Program-made: the position numbers and the translations under genes | Notes under the pieces: generated by a model | Databases searched by the model: none | Seen by the model: only the letters and a program-made list of their open reading frames with translations | What the model was told of the DNA's origin: nothing | Origin: Methanothrix sp. | Lineage (GTDB): Archaea; Halobacteriota; Methanosarcinia; Methanotrichales; Methanotrichaceae | Direction of reading: 5' to 3' | DNA length: 47,313 nucleotides | Assembly (NCBI RefSeq): GCF_030055635.1 | Contig: NZ_JASFYM010000016.1 | Location: 1 to 47,313, forward strand | Part shown: in pieces, positions 9,158 through 17,541 of the stretch | Layout: each line of letters starts with the position of its first letter | How positions within the stretch are numbered: the stretch's first letter is position 1

Positions 9158-9520
9158 TCAAGCTCTTGGTTGAGACTGTCCCTTGCTGGGCGGCATAATC
9201 TCACTACAAGAATCCACCTTTTCCAGGTAGAGTTTACCGGTGATGGTAGTTCTGTAGCTATCGCCCACCCGCTCAACAACCAACCCCTTTTCGAGCATCT
9301 CGAGATGGTACCTGGCCTGATCTGTGCTCAATCCAAACTCCTTTTCGATCTCATCTATGCTCCTGGCTTCCAGACCTATGAACCTCAGCATCTTCCGCCG
9401 GAGCGGTAACTGCAAAACCTCCAGGGCGAATTTGTGATCCTCAGCGGACTCCCACCACTTAGCTTCAGCGGATGAGACGTCGGTATGGTTCGGCTTGGAG
9501 CTCTTTGAATCTTCTCTCAT
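9158..9520 (-). CDS. Winged-helix (ArsR-like) transcriptional regulator
   Basis: A 120-residue protein with a winged-helix DNA-binding domain: LPLRRKMLRFI, a helix-turn-helix in RSIDEIEKEFGLSTDQARYHLEMLEKGLVV and a wing RVGDSYRTTITGK. ArsR-type layout is seen, but no metal-binding cysteine motif is clear, so the signal is unknown. The ATG at 9520 gives a plausible start, though no Shine-Dalgarno is visible. A TATA-like ACTATATACC lies at about 9543-9552 on this strand. The gene sits between a dead transposase and the heat-shock gene, inside scarred DNA, so it could be a remnant of a larger inserted unit. Confidence 0.65.
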   Translation of the reverse strand: MREDSKSSKPNHTDVSSAEAKWWESAEDHKFALEVLQLPLRRKMLRFIGLEARSIDEIEKEFGLSTDQARYHLEMLEKGLVVERVGDSYRTTITGKLYLEKVDSCSEIMPPSKGQSQPRA

Positions 9521-9592
9521 CAGATGTGCTGTTCTCCGCGTCCGGTATATAGTCGTGCACACCCATCGTCGTATCAGCGATGGCTCGCGTAC

Positions 9593-9680
9593 TCGTATCA
9601 TTGAGATCAATGGAATGCGACTTCGCAGGGTTTATGGACGTTGTGCCGCTAGATCCCGATTCCTGACAGGCCAGGCTGTG
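9593..9680 (-). repeat. Diverged repeat, copy A
   Basis: Positions 9593-9613 are identical over 21 bp to 31288-31308 and contain the palindrome CATTGAGATCAATG. About 65 bp to the right are still recognisably similar (both have CGCTAG, then a GATT-TCCTG-like and AGRCCA segment). On the minus strand both copies encode the peptide IDLNDT in one frame, preceded by PAKSHS here and PSKPNA in the other. That suggests the remnant of a coding sequence. Confidence 0.5.
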
Positions 9681-9870
9681 CTTCCCGCCCGCGACTTAAA
9701 TCTGGAGTGCGCCAGCGGGAACCGGCCACAGCTTTTCGTTAGATCGTTCGTCTAACCCTGTTCATATTCAGCACGCATCTTCGCGAATTCACTCTGCTAA
9801 TACATATGCTGCCCACCTGAAACAAAGCAAAATTATTTACCATGAACCAGCGTGTGCCCATTTTACAGAA

Positions 9871-9882
9871 AACTATTTATAG
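9871..9882 (+). promoter_or_regulatory. TATA box of hsp20
   Basis: AACTATTTATAG, preceded by a purine-rich CAGAAA as a possible BRE. It is about 40 bp before the chosen ATG, so the transcript would carry a short leader holding the GAGGTG ribosome-binding site. Confidence 0.65.
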
Positions 9883-9916
9883 TACTTCAAAACTAGTCTA
9901 TCTCGAGGTGAAAAGA

Positions 9917-10504
9917 ATGTGGAGGAGAAGGTATCCGTCGATCTTTGATATCTTCGAGAGCTTCATGAGAGGGTTCCCGTTCGAGCGAAAGGAGCGCTTT
10001 GAGGAGGACTGGTTCCTGTCCCCCTTCGAGGAGATGATCAAGAGGTTCGAGACCGAGATGCCGAAGGAGTTTCGCGAGCTTGTAAGAGAGGAGGAGACCC
10101 CTGAGGGCAAGGTCAGAAGGTACGGGCCGTTTGTGTACGGCTTCAGCTATGTGGTCGAGCCAGGGAAGGAGCCGATCTTCAGGGAGTTCGGCAACATCAG
10201 GCCATCCTATCGCGGCATCGAGGCCAGCATAGGTCGCGAGCCTCTTGTCGATATAATGGAGGAGAAGGACAGCTACAAGATCTTCGTGGAGCTGCCGGGT
10301 GTGGACAAGTCCAACATCAAGCTTGACGTCGCCGAGGACAGCGTCGAGATCAGGACGGATGACGAGAAGAGGTTCTACAAGATGATCCAGCTGGAGCGCC
10401 CGGTCGATCCGGACAGCGCAAAGGCCATCTACAACAACGGCGTGCTCACCCTGACGCTCGAGAAGAAGGAGAAGCGGAAGGGCAAGGAGGTAAAGATAGA
10501 GTAG
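9917..10504 (+). CDS. hsp20: Small heat-shock protein (Hsp20/alpha-crystallin)
   Basis: A 195-residue ATP-independent holdase chaperone. The N-terminal half is charged and aromatic-rich (PSIFDIFESFMRGFPFER). The alpha-crystallin domain starts around EPLVDIMEEKDSYKIFVELPGVDKSNIKLDV and ends with the family signature NNGVLTLTLEKKEK; the C-terminus is lysine-rich. I chose the ATG at 9917 because GAGGTG lies 7 bp before it, although the frame is open from 9842. A strong TATA box precedes it, in keeping with heat-inducible control. It is followed by a T-rich stretch (10519-10531) that could terminate transcription. Confidence 0.92.
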   Translation: MWRRRYPSIFDIFESFMRGFPFERKERFEEDWFLSPFEEMIKRFETEMPKEFRELVREEETPEGKVRRYGPFVYGFSYVVEPGKEPIFREFGNIRPSYRGIEASIGREPLVDIMEEKDSYKIFVELPGVDKSNIKLDVAEDSVEIRTDDEKRFYKMIQLERPVDPDSAKAIYNNGVLTLTLEKKEKRKGKEVKIE

Positions 10505-10636
10505 ACAGCAAAACTTACAATTTTTATTTAATTGTGATGTTTTCTGCCACTTTGTTACTTAGCTCCTTTTTGGATTGCATCATAGATGCCTTCGACTGCG
10601 AGCCGAAGCGCAGAAGCCTGCCCATTCGGGGAAAAG

Positions 10637-11125
10637 TCACATGTACTCGCTCTGTATCCTCACGACCTCGGCGCTATCCTTTGCTGCTGCGTACTCCTTG
10701 AGAGGCTCTCTGTTGAGCTCGAGGAATGTGTGCCCCCAGGAGAACTTCGAGAGCACAAGCTCTGCCTGCTCCCTCTCGCCCAGAATGAAAAGAGCAGCTG
10801 CAAGTGCCTCTGCTGTGGATAACTTAAAGGGCCTGCCGAAGTTCACAGGGTTTGCAGCCAGGAGAAACGGCAGGGCTCTCGTGTTCGCATGAATCCTCTC
10901 AAATACCCTTTCAGCCTCCGCCCAGCTGCAGTCAAGGGCTGCAAGCCCTCTTCCCGCGTATCTGTCTGCTGGAGATAGTGCTCTCTCAGAAAACGGGCTG
11001 AGAATCAGATAACCCCTGAGATCTGCCATCCTGTGGGTTAGTCTTGCAATTCCGAAGCGCGCCAGCTTTCTTCCCGTGCACTTCTTTGGATCGCACTGGT
11101 TCGCGTGGTATATCAGGAGATGCAT
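10637..11125 (-). CDS. tsr3: rRNA aminocarboxypropyltransferase Tsr3 (DUF367)
   Basis: A 162-residue protein of the Tsr3 family, which transfers the aminocarboxypropyl group from SAM to a hypermodified pseudouridine in small-subunit rRNA. It starts [20 protein letters not shown], the family's conserved N-terminus. [12 protein letters not shown] and [16 protein letters not shown] are the SAM-binding and conserved core segments. The upstream ATG-like extension to 11179 is not needed, as the ATG at 11125 begins the conserved part. It is divergent from valS with about 87 bp between the starts. Confidence 0.9.
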   Translation of the reverse strand: MHLLIYHANQCDPKKCTGRKLARFGIARLTHRMADLRGYLILSPFSERALSPADRYAGRGLAALDCSWAEAERVFERIHANTRALPFLLAANPVNFGRPFKLSTAEALAAALFILGEREQAELVLSKFSWGHTFLELNREPLKEYAAAKDSAEVVRIQSEYM

Positions 11126-11212
11126 CTCACTGAAGATAACCGATAATCCTATTAACGTTGTGTTCAACCCTCCGTACATCCTGTAAGTACAGAATTATCA
11201 GGAGCTATCCCG

Positions 11213-13780
11213 ATGAGCGAGATCTCCAAGGAGTACAACTTCAAAGAGGTAGAGGAGAAGTGGATCAAGAGGTGGGATCCATCCGTATATTACTTCGACT
11301 GGGGATCGGAGAAGCCGCAGTACATAATCGATACGCCCCCGCCCTATCCCACCGGGAACTTCCATATTGGGAACGCCCTCAACTGGTGCTACATAGACTT
11401 CGTGGCCAGGTACAAGCGCATGCGCGGCTACAACGTCATGTTTCCCCAGGGATGGGACTGTCATGGTCTCCCGACAGAGGTGAAGGTTGAGGAGACGTAT
11501 CACATAACCAAGAACCAGGTCCCGAGGGAGGAGTTCCGCAGGCTCTGCGAGGAGATGACCGCTCAGGCGATAGAGAGGATGAGACGCACGATAACGCGTC
11601 TCGGCATCTCAACTGACTGGTCGAACGAGTACATCACGATGAAGCCTGAGTACTACGTGAAGACGCAGCGCTCCTTCGTGCAGATGTACGAGAAGGGGAT
11701 GATATACAGAGAGGACCACCCGGTCAACTGGTGCCCGAGATGCGCCACAGCCATAGCATTTGCAGAGGTTGAGTACGACACCAGAACGACCACGCTGAAC
11801 TACATGCGCTTCGAATCTGATCACGGCCACCTGGAGATCGCCACAACGAGACCCGAGCTTCTGCCCGCATGTGTCGCTGTCGCGATCAACCCGAATGACG
11901 AGCGGCATATCGGATTCGTTGGAAAGAGCGTCAGGGTTCCGCTATTCGATTACGAGGTCCCTGTCCTCTCAGATCCGGCCGTAGATCCCTCGTTCGGCAC
12001 GGGCGTTGTCATGATCTGCACCTTCGGCGACAAGCAGGATGTTCGCTGGTGGGTCGAGCACAACCTCCCGCTCAGGCAGGCGATAGACAGGGAGGGCAGA
12101 CTGACAGAGATCGCCGGGAAGTTCAGGGGCATGAGCATCAACGATGCCAGGAGGGCGATAGTGGACGAGATGCTCTCCAGGGGTATAATCTACAGGCAGG
12201 AGCCTCTGGAGCAGAACGTCGGCCTCTGCTGGAGATGCAAGACCCCGATAGAGATTCTCTCTGAAAGACAGTGGTTCGTGCGCATATATCCTGATGTGAT
12301 CATCAAAACCGCTGACGAGATCAAGTGGGTGCCGGAGCACATGAAGCTCAGGCTCAAGAACTGGACCGGAACCATGGAGTGGGACTGGTGCATCTCCAGG
12401 CAGAGGGTCTTCGCCACACCGATACCGGCATGGTACTGCAGAAAGTGCGGTGAGGTGCTGGTCGCGAAGGAGGAGTGGCTGCCGCTCGATCCCACGAAGA
12501 CACAGCCGCCGGTGAGCTGCAGCTGCGGATCTAGGGAGTTCGAGCCCGAGGAGGACGTTCTCGACACCTGGATGGACAGCTCGATCTCAGCGCTTCACGT
12601 CACAGGCTGGCTGAACCGAGAGGATCCGAGGTATCCGGCGCAGCTCCGGCCGCAGGGTCATGATATCATCAGGACATGGGCATTCTACACAATCCTCCGC
12701 TCCATGGCGCTCGTCGGCGTGAAGCCCTGGGATACGATACTGATCAACGGCATGGTCCTCGGCGAGGACGGCAGGAAGATGTCCAAGTCGCTGAACAACT
12801 TCGTCATTCCGGAGGAGGTCTTCGAGAAGAACGGGGCTGATGCTCTGAGGCAGTGGGCAGCCCTCGGCGGCTCGCCCGGCTCAGACGTGATGTTCCAGTG
12901 GAAGGAGATCGTTGCTGCGAGCAGGTTCCAGCAGAAGCTCTGGTCGATCTACAGGTTTGCGGCTCCGTTTGCTTCAGAGACAGACGCACCCCCCACACAG
13001 ATCGATCGCTGGCTGCTCGGTGAGCTCAGTGCGCTTGTCTCAAAGGTGACAGAGGCGATGGATGCCTTCCAGTTCGACGAGGCGTTCAGGGCGATACGCA
13101 CCTTCACCTGGGAGGTGCTGGCCGACGATTACATAGAGATCGTGAAGTCCAGGCTGTACGGTTCTGACTCTGAGGAGAGGAGGGCTGCGCAGGCGACTCT
13201 CTACAGGGTGCTGGATGTCCTCTGCAGGCTCATGGCGCCATTCATACCATTCATCAGCGAGGAGATCTACACCTCGCTCACAGGAAAGAGCGTCCACACC
13301 CAGAGCTGGCCGTCCCCTGATGGTTACAAATCTCCAGAGGGGGCTCTGATAAGAGAGATAACAGCTGCCATAAGGCGCTACAAGGCAGAGAGGGGGATGG
13401 CGCTGAATGCGCCGCTGCCGGGCATAGAGATCTACACAGAGCTGGATCTGGAGACGTTTGATCTGAGAGGGGTGGCGAACGCCCCGATACAGCTCAGGAA
13501 GGGTCAGCCTGAGATAGAGACCAGGGCGGTCGCTGTTAAGCCCGTGATGCGTCTGATAGGTCCGAGGTACAAGGGCCAGGCTGGGAATATCATAAAGAAG
13601 CTCACGTCCATGGATCCGGCTGAGCTTGAGAGGATGCTGGCATCAGGGCGCGTCGAGATTGATGGGGCAGAGATCACGCCTGAGATGGTGGAGATCGTTA
13701 GAGAGACGCTGTCGAAGGGAGAGGCTGTCGATGTCCTCAGGCTTGATAGAGCGACTTTGGTGATCAGGAGGGGCTCTTGA
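11213..13780 (+). CDS. valS: Valyl-tRNA synthetase
   Basis: A class I synthetase of 855 residues. The first signature is FHIGN (residues 50-54, HIGH variant) in PPPYPTGNFHIGNAL; the second is KMSKS at 522-526. Zinc-ribbon cysteine pairs are visible in CPRCATA, CWRCKTP and CRKCGEV with CSCGS. The editing (CP1) domain includes TTRPELLPACVAVA. The C-terminus carries the anticodon-binding domain. The length suits archaeal ValS. It starts ATG with GGAGCTATCCCG upstream and its stop codon overlaps the start of the CYTH gene, so the two are cotranscribed. Confidence 0.95.
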   Translation: MSEISKEYNFKEVEEKWIKRWDPSVYYFDWGSEKPQYIIDTPPPYPTGNFHIGNALNWCYIDFVARYKRMRGYNVMFPQGWDCHGLPTEVKVEETYHITKNQVPREEFRRLCEEMTAQAIERMRRTITRLGISTDWSNEYITMKPEYYVKTQRSFVQMYEKGMIYREDHPVNWCPRCATAIAFAEVEYDTRTTTLNYMRFESDHGHLEIATTRPELLPACVAVAINPNDERHIGFVGKSVRVPLFDYEVPVLSDPAVDPSFGTGVVMICTFGDKQDVRWWVEHNLPLRQAIDREGRLTEIAGKFRGMSINDARRAIVDEMLSRGIIYRQEPLEQNVGLCWRCKTPIEILSERQWFVRIYPDVIIKTADEIKWVPEHMKLRLKNWTGTMEWDWCISRQRVFATPIPAWYCRKCGEVLVAKEEWLPLDPTKTQPPVSCSCGSREFEPEEDVLDTWMDSSISALHVTGWLNREDPRYPAQLRPQGHDIIRTWAFYTILRSMALVGVKPWDTILINGMVLGEDGRKMSKSLNNFVIPEEVFEKNGADALRQWAALGGSPGSDVMFQWKEIVAASRFQQKLWSIYRFAAPFASETDAPPTQIDRWLLGELSALVSKVTEAMDAFQFDEAFRAIRTFTWEVLADDYIEIVKSRLYGSDSEERRAAQATLYRVLDVLCRLMAPFIPFISEEIYTSLTGKSVHTQSWPSPDGYKSPEGALIREITAAIRRYKAERGMALNAPLPGIEIYTELDLETFDLRGVANAPIQLRKGQPEIETRAVAVKPVMRLIGPRYKGQAGNIIKKLTSMDPAELERMLASGRVEIDGAEITPEMVEIVRETLSKGEAVDVLRLDRATLVIRRGS

Positions 13781-14343
13781 TAGAGGTCGAAGCCAAGGCG
13801 AGGGCGCCGGAGGACGCTGAGGAGAGGATCCTGCGGATGGGCGGCGTGCTGGAGGGGGTGGAGAACCATACGGACATCTATTTCCGCTCCCCTGTTCGCG
13901 ATTTCGCATCCAGCGACGAAGCGCTGCGAATAAGGATCAAGAAAGAGGGTGTGTATCTCACATACAAAGGCCCGAAGCTGGATCCGGAGACGAAGACGCG
14001 CCTGGAGCTGAGCCTCAGAATTGATGATGCGGCCACTGCCGAGAGGCTGCTCGAGTCCCTGGGATTCTCCAGGTTCGCTGTTGTCAGAAAAAGGCGCGCG
14101 AAGTACAGGCTTGGCGATGCGATCGTGGCGCTCGACGATGTCGATGGGCTCGGGAGATTCGTGGAGGCGGAGATAGCAGCGGATCGTGACAGCCCCACCG
14201 ACAGGGCGCGTGTGCTCGAGATAATCTCCAGCATTGGCACGGGCGAACCGATCAGACTGTCGTACCTGGAGCTTCTGATCTCGCGGTCGAGCGCTGCTCC
14301 TCCCAGAGCTGCTGAGAAGAGCGCTCGTGGGTCGGAACCCTGA
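13777..14343 (+). CDS. CYTH-domain protein (CyaB / class IV adenylate cyclase-like)
   Basis: A 188-residue CYTH (CyaB-thiamine triphosphatase) protein. The family's ExExK motif is at the very start (EVEAKA), followed by YFRSPVRDF, ALRIRIKKEG, LTYKGPK, TRLELSL and FVEAEI, the acidic/basic tunnel strands. It binds organic polyphosphates with metal ions; the true substrate (cAMP formation, ThTP or polyphosphate) cannot be told from sequence. The start is TTG, overlapping the valS stop (TTGA), so translation is probably coupled. The last 20 residues are low-complexity and may be an unstructured tail. Confidence 0.88.
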   Translation: MIEVEAKARAPEDAEERILRMGGVLEGVENHTDIYFRSPVRDFASSDEALRIRIKKEGVYLTYKGPKLDPETKTRLELSLRIDDAATAERLLESLGFSRFAVVRKRRAKYRLGDAIVALDDVDGLGRFVEAEIAADRDSPTDRARVLEIISSIGTGEPIRLSYLELLISRSSAAPPRAAEKSARGSEP

Positions 14344-14479
14344 TTCAGCGGTCTTGCAGCCGGATCGCTTACCGCATCGTTGATTTCAGGGTGCTCTGAC
14401 ACTGTGGGCGCATTATGCGAGGACCTGCCTATTCCTGAGGCTTCTACAGCGATTCCGCGGTTCTTTCCCGGGTGATCGC

Positions 14480-14490
14480 AAATTTAATAC
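14480..14490 (+). promoter_or_regulatory. TATA box of mtd
   Basis: AAATTTAATAC, centred about 30 bp before the mtd ATG. This predicts a nearly leaderless transcript. Confidence 0.55.
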
Positions 14491-14514
14491 TCCACCTCAT
14501 ACCTCGAGATCAGC

Positions 14515-15342
14515 ATGTTCAAGATCGGTTTTATCAAGCTCGGAAATATCGCATCGTCTCTTGTTGTTGATCTCGCGCTGGATGAGATCGCGGAGAGGAC
14601 CGAGATCGAGTCAAAGGTTGTATCGCATGGACCGAAGATGTCCAGGAGCGAGGGCGAGCGGCTGGCCGAGGAGATGCGCTCCTGGGGGCCGCAGATGGTC
14701 GTTGTTGTGAGCCCGAACGCTGCGACGCCCGGGCCGACTGCTGCGAGGAACCTGCTGAAGGGGATCCCTCTGGTTGTCATATCAGATGGCCCGACGAAGA
14801 AGGATGCCAGGGATGCGATGGAGGCGGAGGGCTTCGGCTACATCATCCTCCCGATGGATCCGCTCATAGGCGCGAAGCGCGAGTTCCTAGATCCGGCTGA
14901 GATGGCGATATTCAATGCGGATGCGCTCAAGGTCCTGAGCATATGCGGGGCTGTCAGGCTTGTGCAGGAGGAGATCGATAAGGCGATCGCGTCTGTGGCC
15001 GCCGGATCTGTACAGCTTCCGCACATACTCGCCACGCCCGAGCTCTGTGCAGAGCGCATGGATTTCGCGAATCCGTATGCCAGGGCGAAGGCTATCGCAG
15101 CGCTCTACATGGCCCAGACAGCTGCATCCATCGACGCGCAGGCCTGCTTCAAGCTCAAGGAGCTCGAGGCTATCGCTCTCGCAGCAGCCGCAGGACATGA
15201 GGTCATTCGGGCTGCTGCCAGGCTCGCGGACGAGGCGAGGGAGCTTGAGAAGTCAGGGGATGCGGTATCGAGAAAGCCACACGCACGGTCGGGCGATCTG
15301 CTGGTGAAGAGAAAGCTCCTGGAGAAGCCGGCGAAGATCTGA
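14515..15342 (+). CDS. mtd: F420-dependent methylene-tetrahydromethanopterin dehydrogenase
   Basis: A 275-residue cytoplasmic enzyme of the C1 pathway. It reversibly reduces methenyl-H4MPT to methylene-H4MPT with reduced F420. The N-terminus MFKIGFIKLGNIASSLVVDL and the segments VVSPNAATPGPTAARN and VISDGPTKKD are characteristic of Mtd, and the family's length is 270-280. It is monocistronic, with its own TATA box and a run of T (15365-15373) after the stop. With Fwd in this window and CofG for its cofactor, it shows that the organism has at least these CO2-branch steps. Confidence 0.96.
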   Translation: MFKIGFIKLGNIASSLVVDLALDEIAERTEIESKVVSHGPKMSRSEGERLAEEMRSWGPQMVVVVSPNAATPGPTAARNLLKGIPLVVISDGPTKKDARDAMEAEGFGYIILPMDPLIGAKREFLDPAEMAIFNADALKVLSICGAVRLVQEEIDKAIASVAAGSVQLPHILATPELCAERMDFANPYARAKAIAALYMAQTAASIDAQACFKLKELEAIALAAAAGHEVIRAAARLADEARELEKSGDAVSRKPHARSGDLLVKRKLLEKPAKI

Positions 15343-15580
15343 TGCGACCCGATCTGGCCCGCAGTCTTTTTTTAAAGCGGAAACAATAAAAATATACAAA
15401 CATCGAGTGACGCCTGTTATAAGCAGGTAAACAATGTCCGGTTACGCCTGATGCAACCACATCCCCAACCGTGCTAAGAGTATGCAGCCCCCTTAAGTCG
15501 GTTTTCCTGCCATCCCAACCGCAGCAAGCTGCAAGGTATGCAATTCTAATGAGCGTTAATGCGAAACGCAGGATGTGCAT
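15343..15580. other. Noncoding stretch between mtd and tRNA-Gly
   Basis: Starts with a T7 run and AT-rich DNA (likely mtd terminator). It then holds short inverted and direct repeats (GCCTGTTATAAGCAGG, a second CCGGTTACGCCTG) and GTTAATGCGAAACGCAGGAT at 15555-15574, shared with position 105. No gene is recognised. Confidence 0.45.
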
Positions 15581-15651
15581 GCGCCGATCGGGATTCGAAC
15601 CCGAGTTTAGGCGTTGGCAACGCCTAGTGATAACCGCTACACTATCGGCGC
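15581..15651 (-). tRNA. tRNA-Gly (anticodon GCC)
   Basis: On the minus strand the sequence folds as a full cloverleaf. The acceptor stem GCGCCGA pairs with TCGGCGC, the D-arm is GTGTAGCGGTTATCAC, the anticodon stem is AGGCG/CGCCT with loop TTGCCAA (anticodon GCC), and the T-arm is TCGGG-TTCGAAT-CCCGA. The 3' CCA is not encoded. There is no intron. Confidence 0.95.
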
Positions 15652-15960
15652 ATCAGCACTGACTGCTCATGCGCTTTTAGGTTTTAAACGTTACGGGCCA
15701 TGGGTGCTCGGATGAGCACATGCTGGAGTCGCTGGCGAACAAGGCCCGCTCGATGAAAGCGATAGCAATCGCCGCAACATTGACTTCAAGGCGATACCGA
15801 TGTAAAAATGGCACATGGCTACCGCTGAAGTCGTACGGCATTCATCACTTCCCCTAAAGGAGAGTCTTCTGCCTGCTTGGTACGAAAATGGTTATTGAAT
15901 GCATGCCATGAATGCATACCATTTTTCATCCAACGGGTACACTGCGTCATGTGCGTTTTC
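15652..15960. other. Noncoding stretch between tRNA-Gly and znuB
   Basis: Short open frames exist on both strands (about 45-55 codons) but none shows a recognisable family. A direct repeat GAATGCAT occurs near 15898-15916. I see no definite feature. Confidence 0.4.
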
Positions 15961-16779
15961 CTATACGAACGCATTTCTCCGTGAAGCTGCTGTGCTGGCG
16001 AAGAACGCAGCGGATGCTATGAGTATGGTCGTCGCCCCGGATGGAAGGTCAAAAGCATAGGATACCATAAGACCTGAAGTCACAAATATCATGCCCAGGA
16101 TGACCGAGAGAGCGATTATCTTCCGTAGATCGCAGAGGTGCTGCCTGCTTATGGCAGCCGGTATCGTGAGCATGGCTATCACCATTATTATCCCCACGAT
16201 CTTTATCAGCATCACAACAGTGAACGCCACCATGCAGAGGAGCAGCATCTTCAGCCTGCCCACCGGCAGGCCCAGAGCCTCGCCGTAGTGGGGATCAAAC
16301 GAGAGTATCAGGAACTCCTTGTAAAGCCCGAGCGCCAGAGCTGTTATGATCACCGTCAGGACGATCATTATCTTAACATCGATCCAGGAGACCGCGAGTA
16401 TGTTTCCGAAGAGATAGTCGAAGAGGTCTCTTGAGTACCCTGTGCTCATGCTCATGAGGAGCACACCAAGCGCCATTCCCATCGCGAGGAAGACTCCTAT
16501 TGCGGTGTCCTCCGAGACCTTCGATCTGCTAACAGCACCGATGCCCGCGGCGGAGAGGACCGCTGCTACGAGGGCGAGGATGAAGGGATCTATTCCGAGG
16601 AGGTATCCCAGGCCGATGCCGCCGAAGGCAGCATGTGCGACACCATCACCTATGAACACAATCCTATTCAGAACTATGTACACTCCAACGACGCCGCAGA
16701 GCACGGAGAGCATCAGCCCCGCAACAAGGGCGGTCTTCATGAACTCGTACTGCATCATCTCTCCTATCAGGGTGTTCAT
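15961..16779 (-). CDS. znuB: Zinc/manganese ABC transporter permease (ZnuB-like)
   Basis: A 272-residue integral membrane protein of the ABC-3 family with about eight hydrophobic helices. Family marks include FIGDGVAHAAFGGIGLGYLLG near the start, DYLFGNILAVS in the middle and MVIAMLTIPAAISR in the coupling region. It forms the membrane channel for metal delivered by ZnuA. It begins 6 bp after the znuC stop with TAGGTCGCC before the ATG, so it is the last gene of the znuA-C-B transcript. Zinc, manganese or iron cannot be separated from sequence alone. Confidence 0.9.
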   Translation of the reverse strand: MNTLIGEMMQYEFMKTALVAGLMLSVLCGVVGVYIVLNRIVFIGDGVAHAAFGGIGLGYLLGIDPFILALVAAVLSAAGIGAVSRSKVSEDTAIGVFLAMGMALGVLLMSMSTGYSRDLFDYLFGNILAVSWIDVKIMIVLTVIITALALGLYKEFLILSFDPHYGEALGLPVGRLKMLLLCMVAFTVVMLIKIVGIIMVIAMLTIPAAISRQHLCDLRKIIALSVILGMIFVTSGLMVSYAFDLPSGATTILIASAAFFASTAASRRNAFV

Positions 16780-16785
16780 GGCGAC

Positions 16786-17541
16786 CTACCTGTGCTCCCT
16801 CAAAACCCTGTGCGGGATCCCATGCGCGATTATATCGACTATGGGGCATCCATACGCCTGGGTGAGATCCTCCTCTGTGAGCTCCTTGGATCCATGGTAG
16901 TAAAGCCTCTGGTTCAAACACGCGACCTTCTCGACATGCGCTGAGATCGCGGAGAGATCGTGTGATACCATTATTATGGCCATTCTGCTGTTCAGATGCT
17001 TCAAGAGATCGTAGAACTCCCCCTGCTGCGCGACATCCACGCCAGCGGTCGGCTCATCAAGAAGAAGCAGCTTCGGATCGGATACGATCGCCCTGGCGAC
17101 GAAGACCCTCTGCTGCTCGCCTCCTGAGAGAGCTCCTATCTCACGATCCGCTAGCCCCAACATGCCGACAGCATCGAGCGCCCTCCTCGCGGCCTCTATA
17201 TCCTCCGCTCTGTACCGCCTGAGCATGCCCACGCGCGGGTACCTTCCCATGAGAACGACATCAAGGACCCTCACAGGAAACCTCTGATCGAAGATGCTGT
17301 GCTGCGGCAGATAGCCGACCAGAGGTCTTGCAGCTACAGGATCTCTGCCGAATACCGTGATCCTCCCGGAGGTGGGCTTCACAAGCCCCAGGATGGCCTT
17401 AAGAAGGGTCGATTTACCGCCGCCGTTCGGTCCTATCAGGCCCAGAAAATCCCTCTCCTCCACCTCCAGCCAGACATCCTCAAGCACGATCCTGCCATCA
17501 AGCCTGACTGTTAGACCCTCTATAGAGACAGCTGACATCAT
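16786..17541 (-). CDS. znuC: Zinc/manganese ABC transporter ATPase (ZnuC-like)
   Basis: A 251-residue ABC ATPase. Walker A is GPNGGGKST, the signature is LSGGEQQRV, Walker B is LLLLDEPTAG and the H-loop is MVSHDLSAI. PQHSIFDQRFPV and DVVLMGRYPRVG are typical of metal-type ZnuC/MntB ATPases. Its ATG overlaps the znuA stop by 4 bp (ATGA), and znuB follows immediately. It energises uptake through ZnuB. Confidence 0.92.
   Translation of the reverse strand: MMSAVSIEGLTVRLDGRIVLEDVWLEVEERDFLGLIGPNGGGKSTLLKAILGLVKPTSGRITVFGRDPVAARPLVGYLPQHSIFDQRFPVRVLDVVLMGRYPRVGMLRRYRAEDIEAARRALDAVGMLGLADREIGALSGGEQQRVFVARAIVSDPKLLLLDEPTAGVDVAQQGEFYDLLKHLNSRMAIIMVSHDLSAISAHVEKVACLNQRLYYHGSKELTEEDLTQAYGCPIVDIIAHGIPHRVLREHR

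Larger units (their letters stand above)
9521..9916. other. Noncoding stretch with repeat remnant and hsp20 promoter
   Basis: Contains the repeat segment at 9593-9613 (second copy at 31288-31308) and, toward the end, the hsp20 TATA box. No complete gene is seen. Confidence 0.5.

Noticed and set aside
9599-9612. Palindrome CATTGAGATCAATG as an ArsR-type operator
   Set aside because: The similarity with the second copy is not limited to the palindrome and shares a reading frame (IDLNDT), so I do not call it an operator; I keep it as a repeat.
11263-11380. HIGN instead of HIGH in ValS as a defect
   Set aside because: I recall this variant from normal archaeal valyl-tRNA synthetases; the rest of the enzyme is intact.
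15721-15850. Short overlapping ORFs on both strands after tRNA-Gly
   Set aside because: Neither has a ribosome-binding site or a recognisable family; I could not show that either is a transposase relic.
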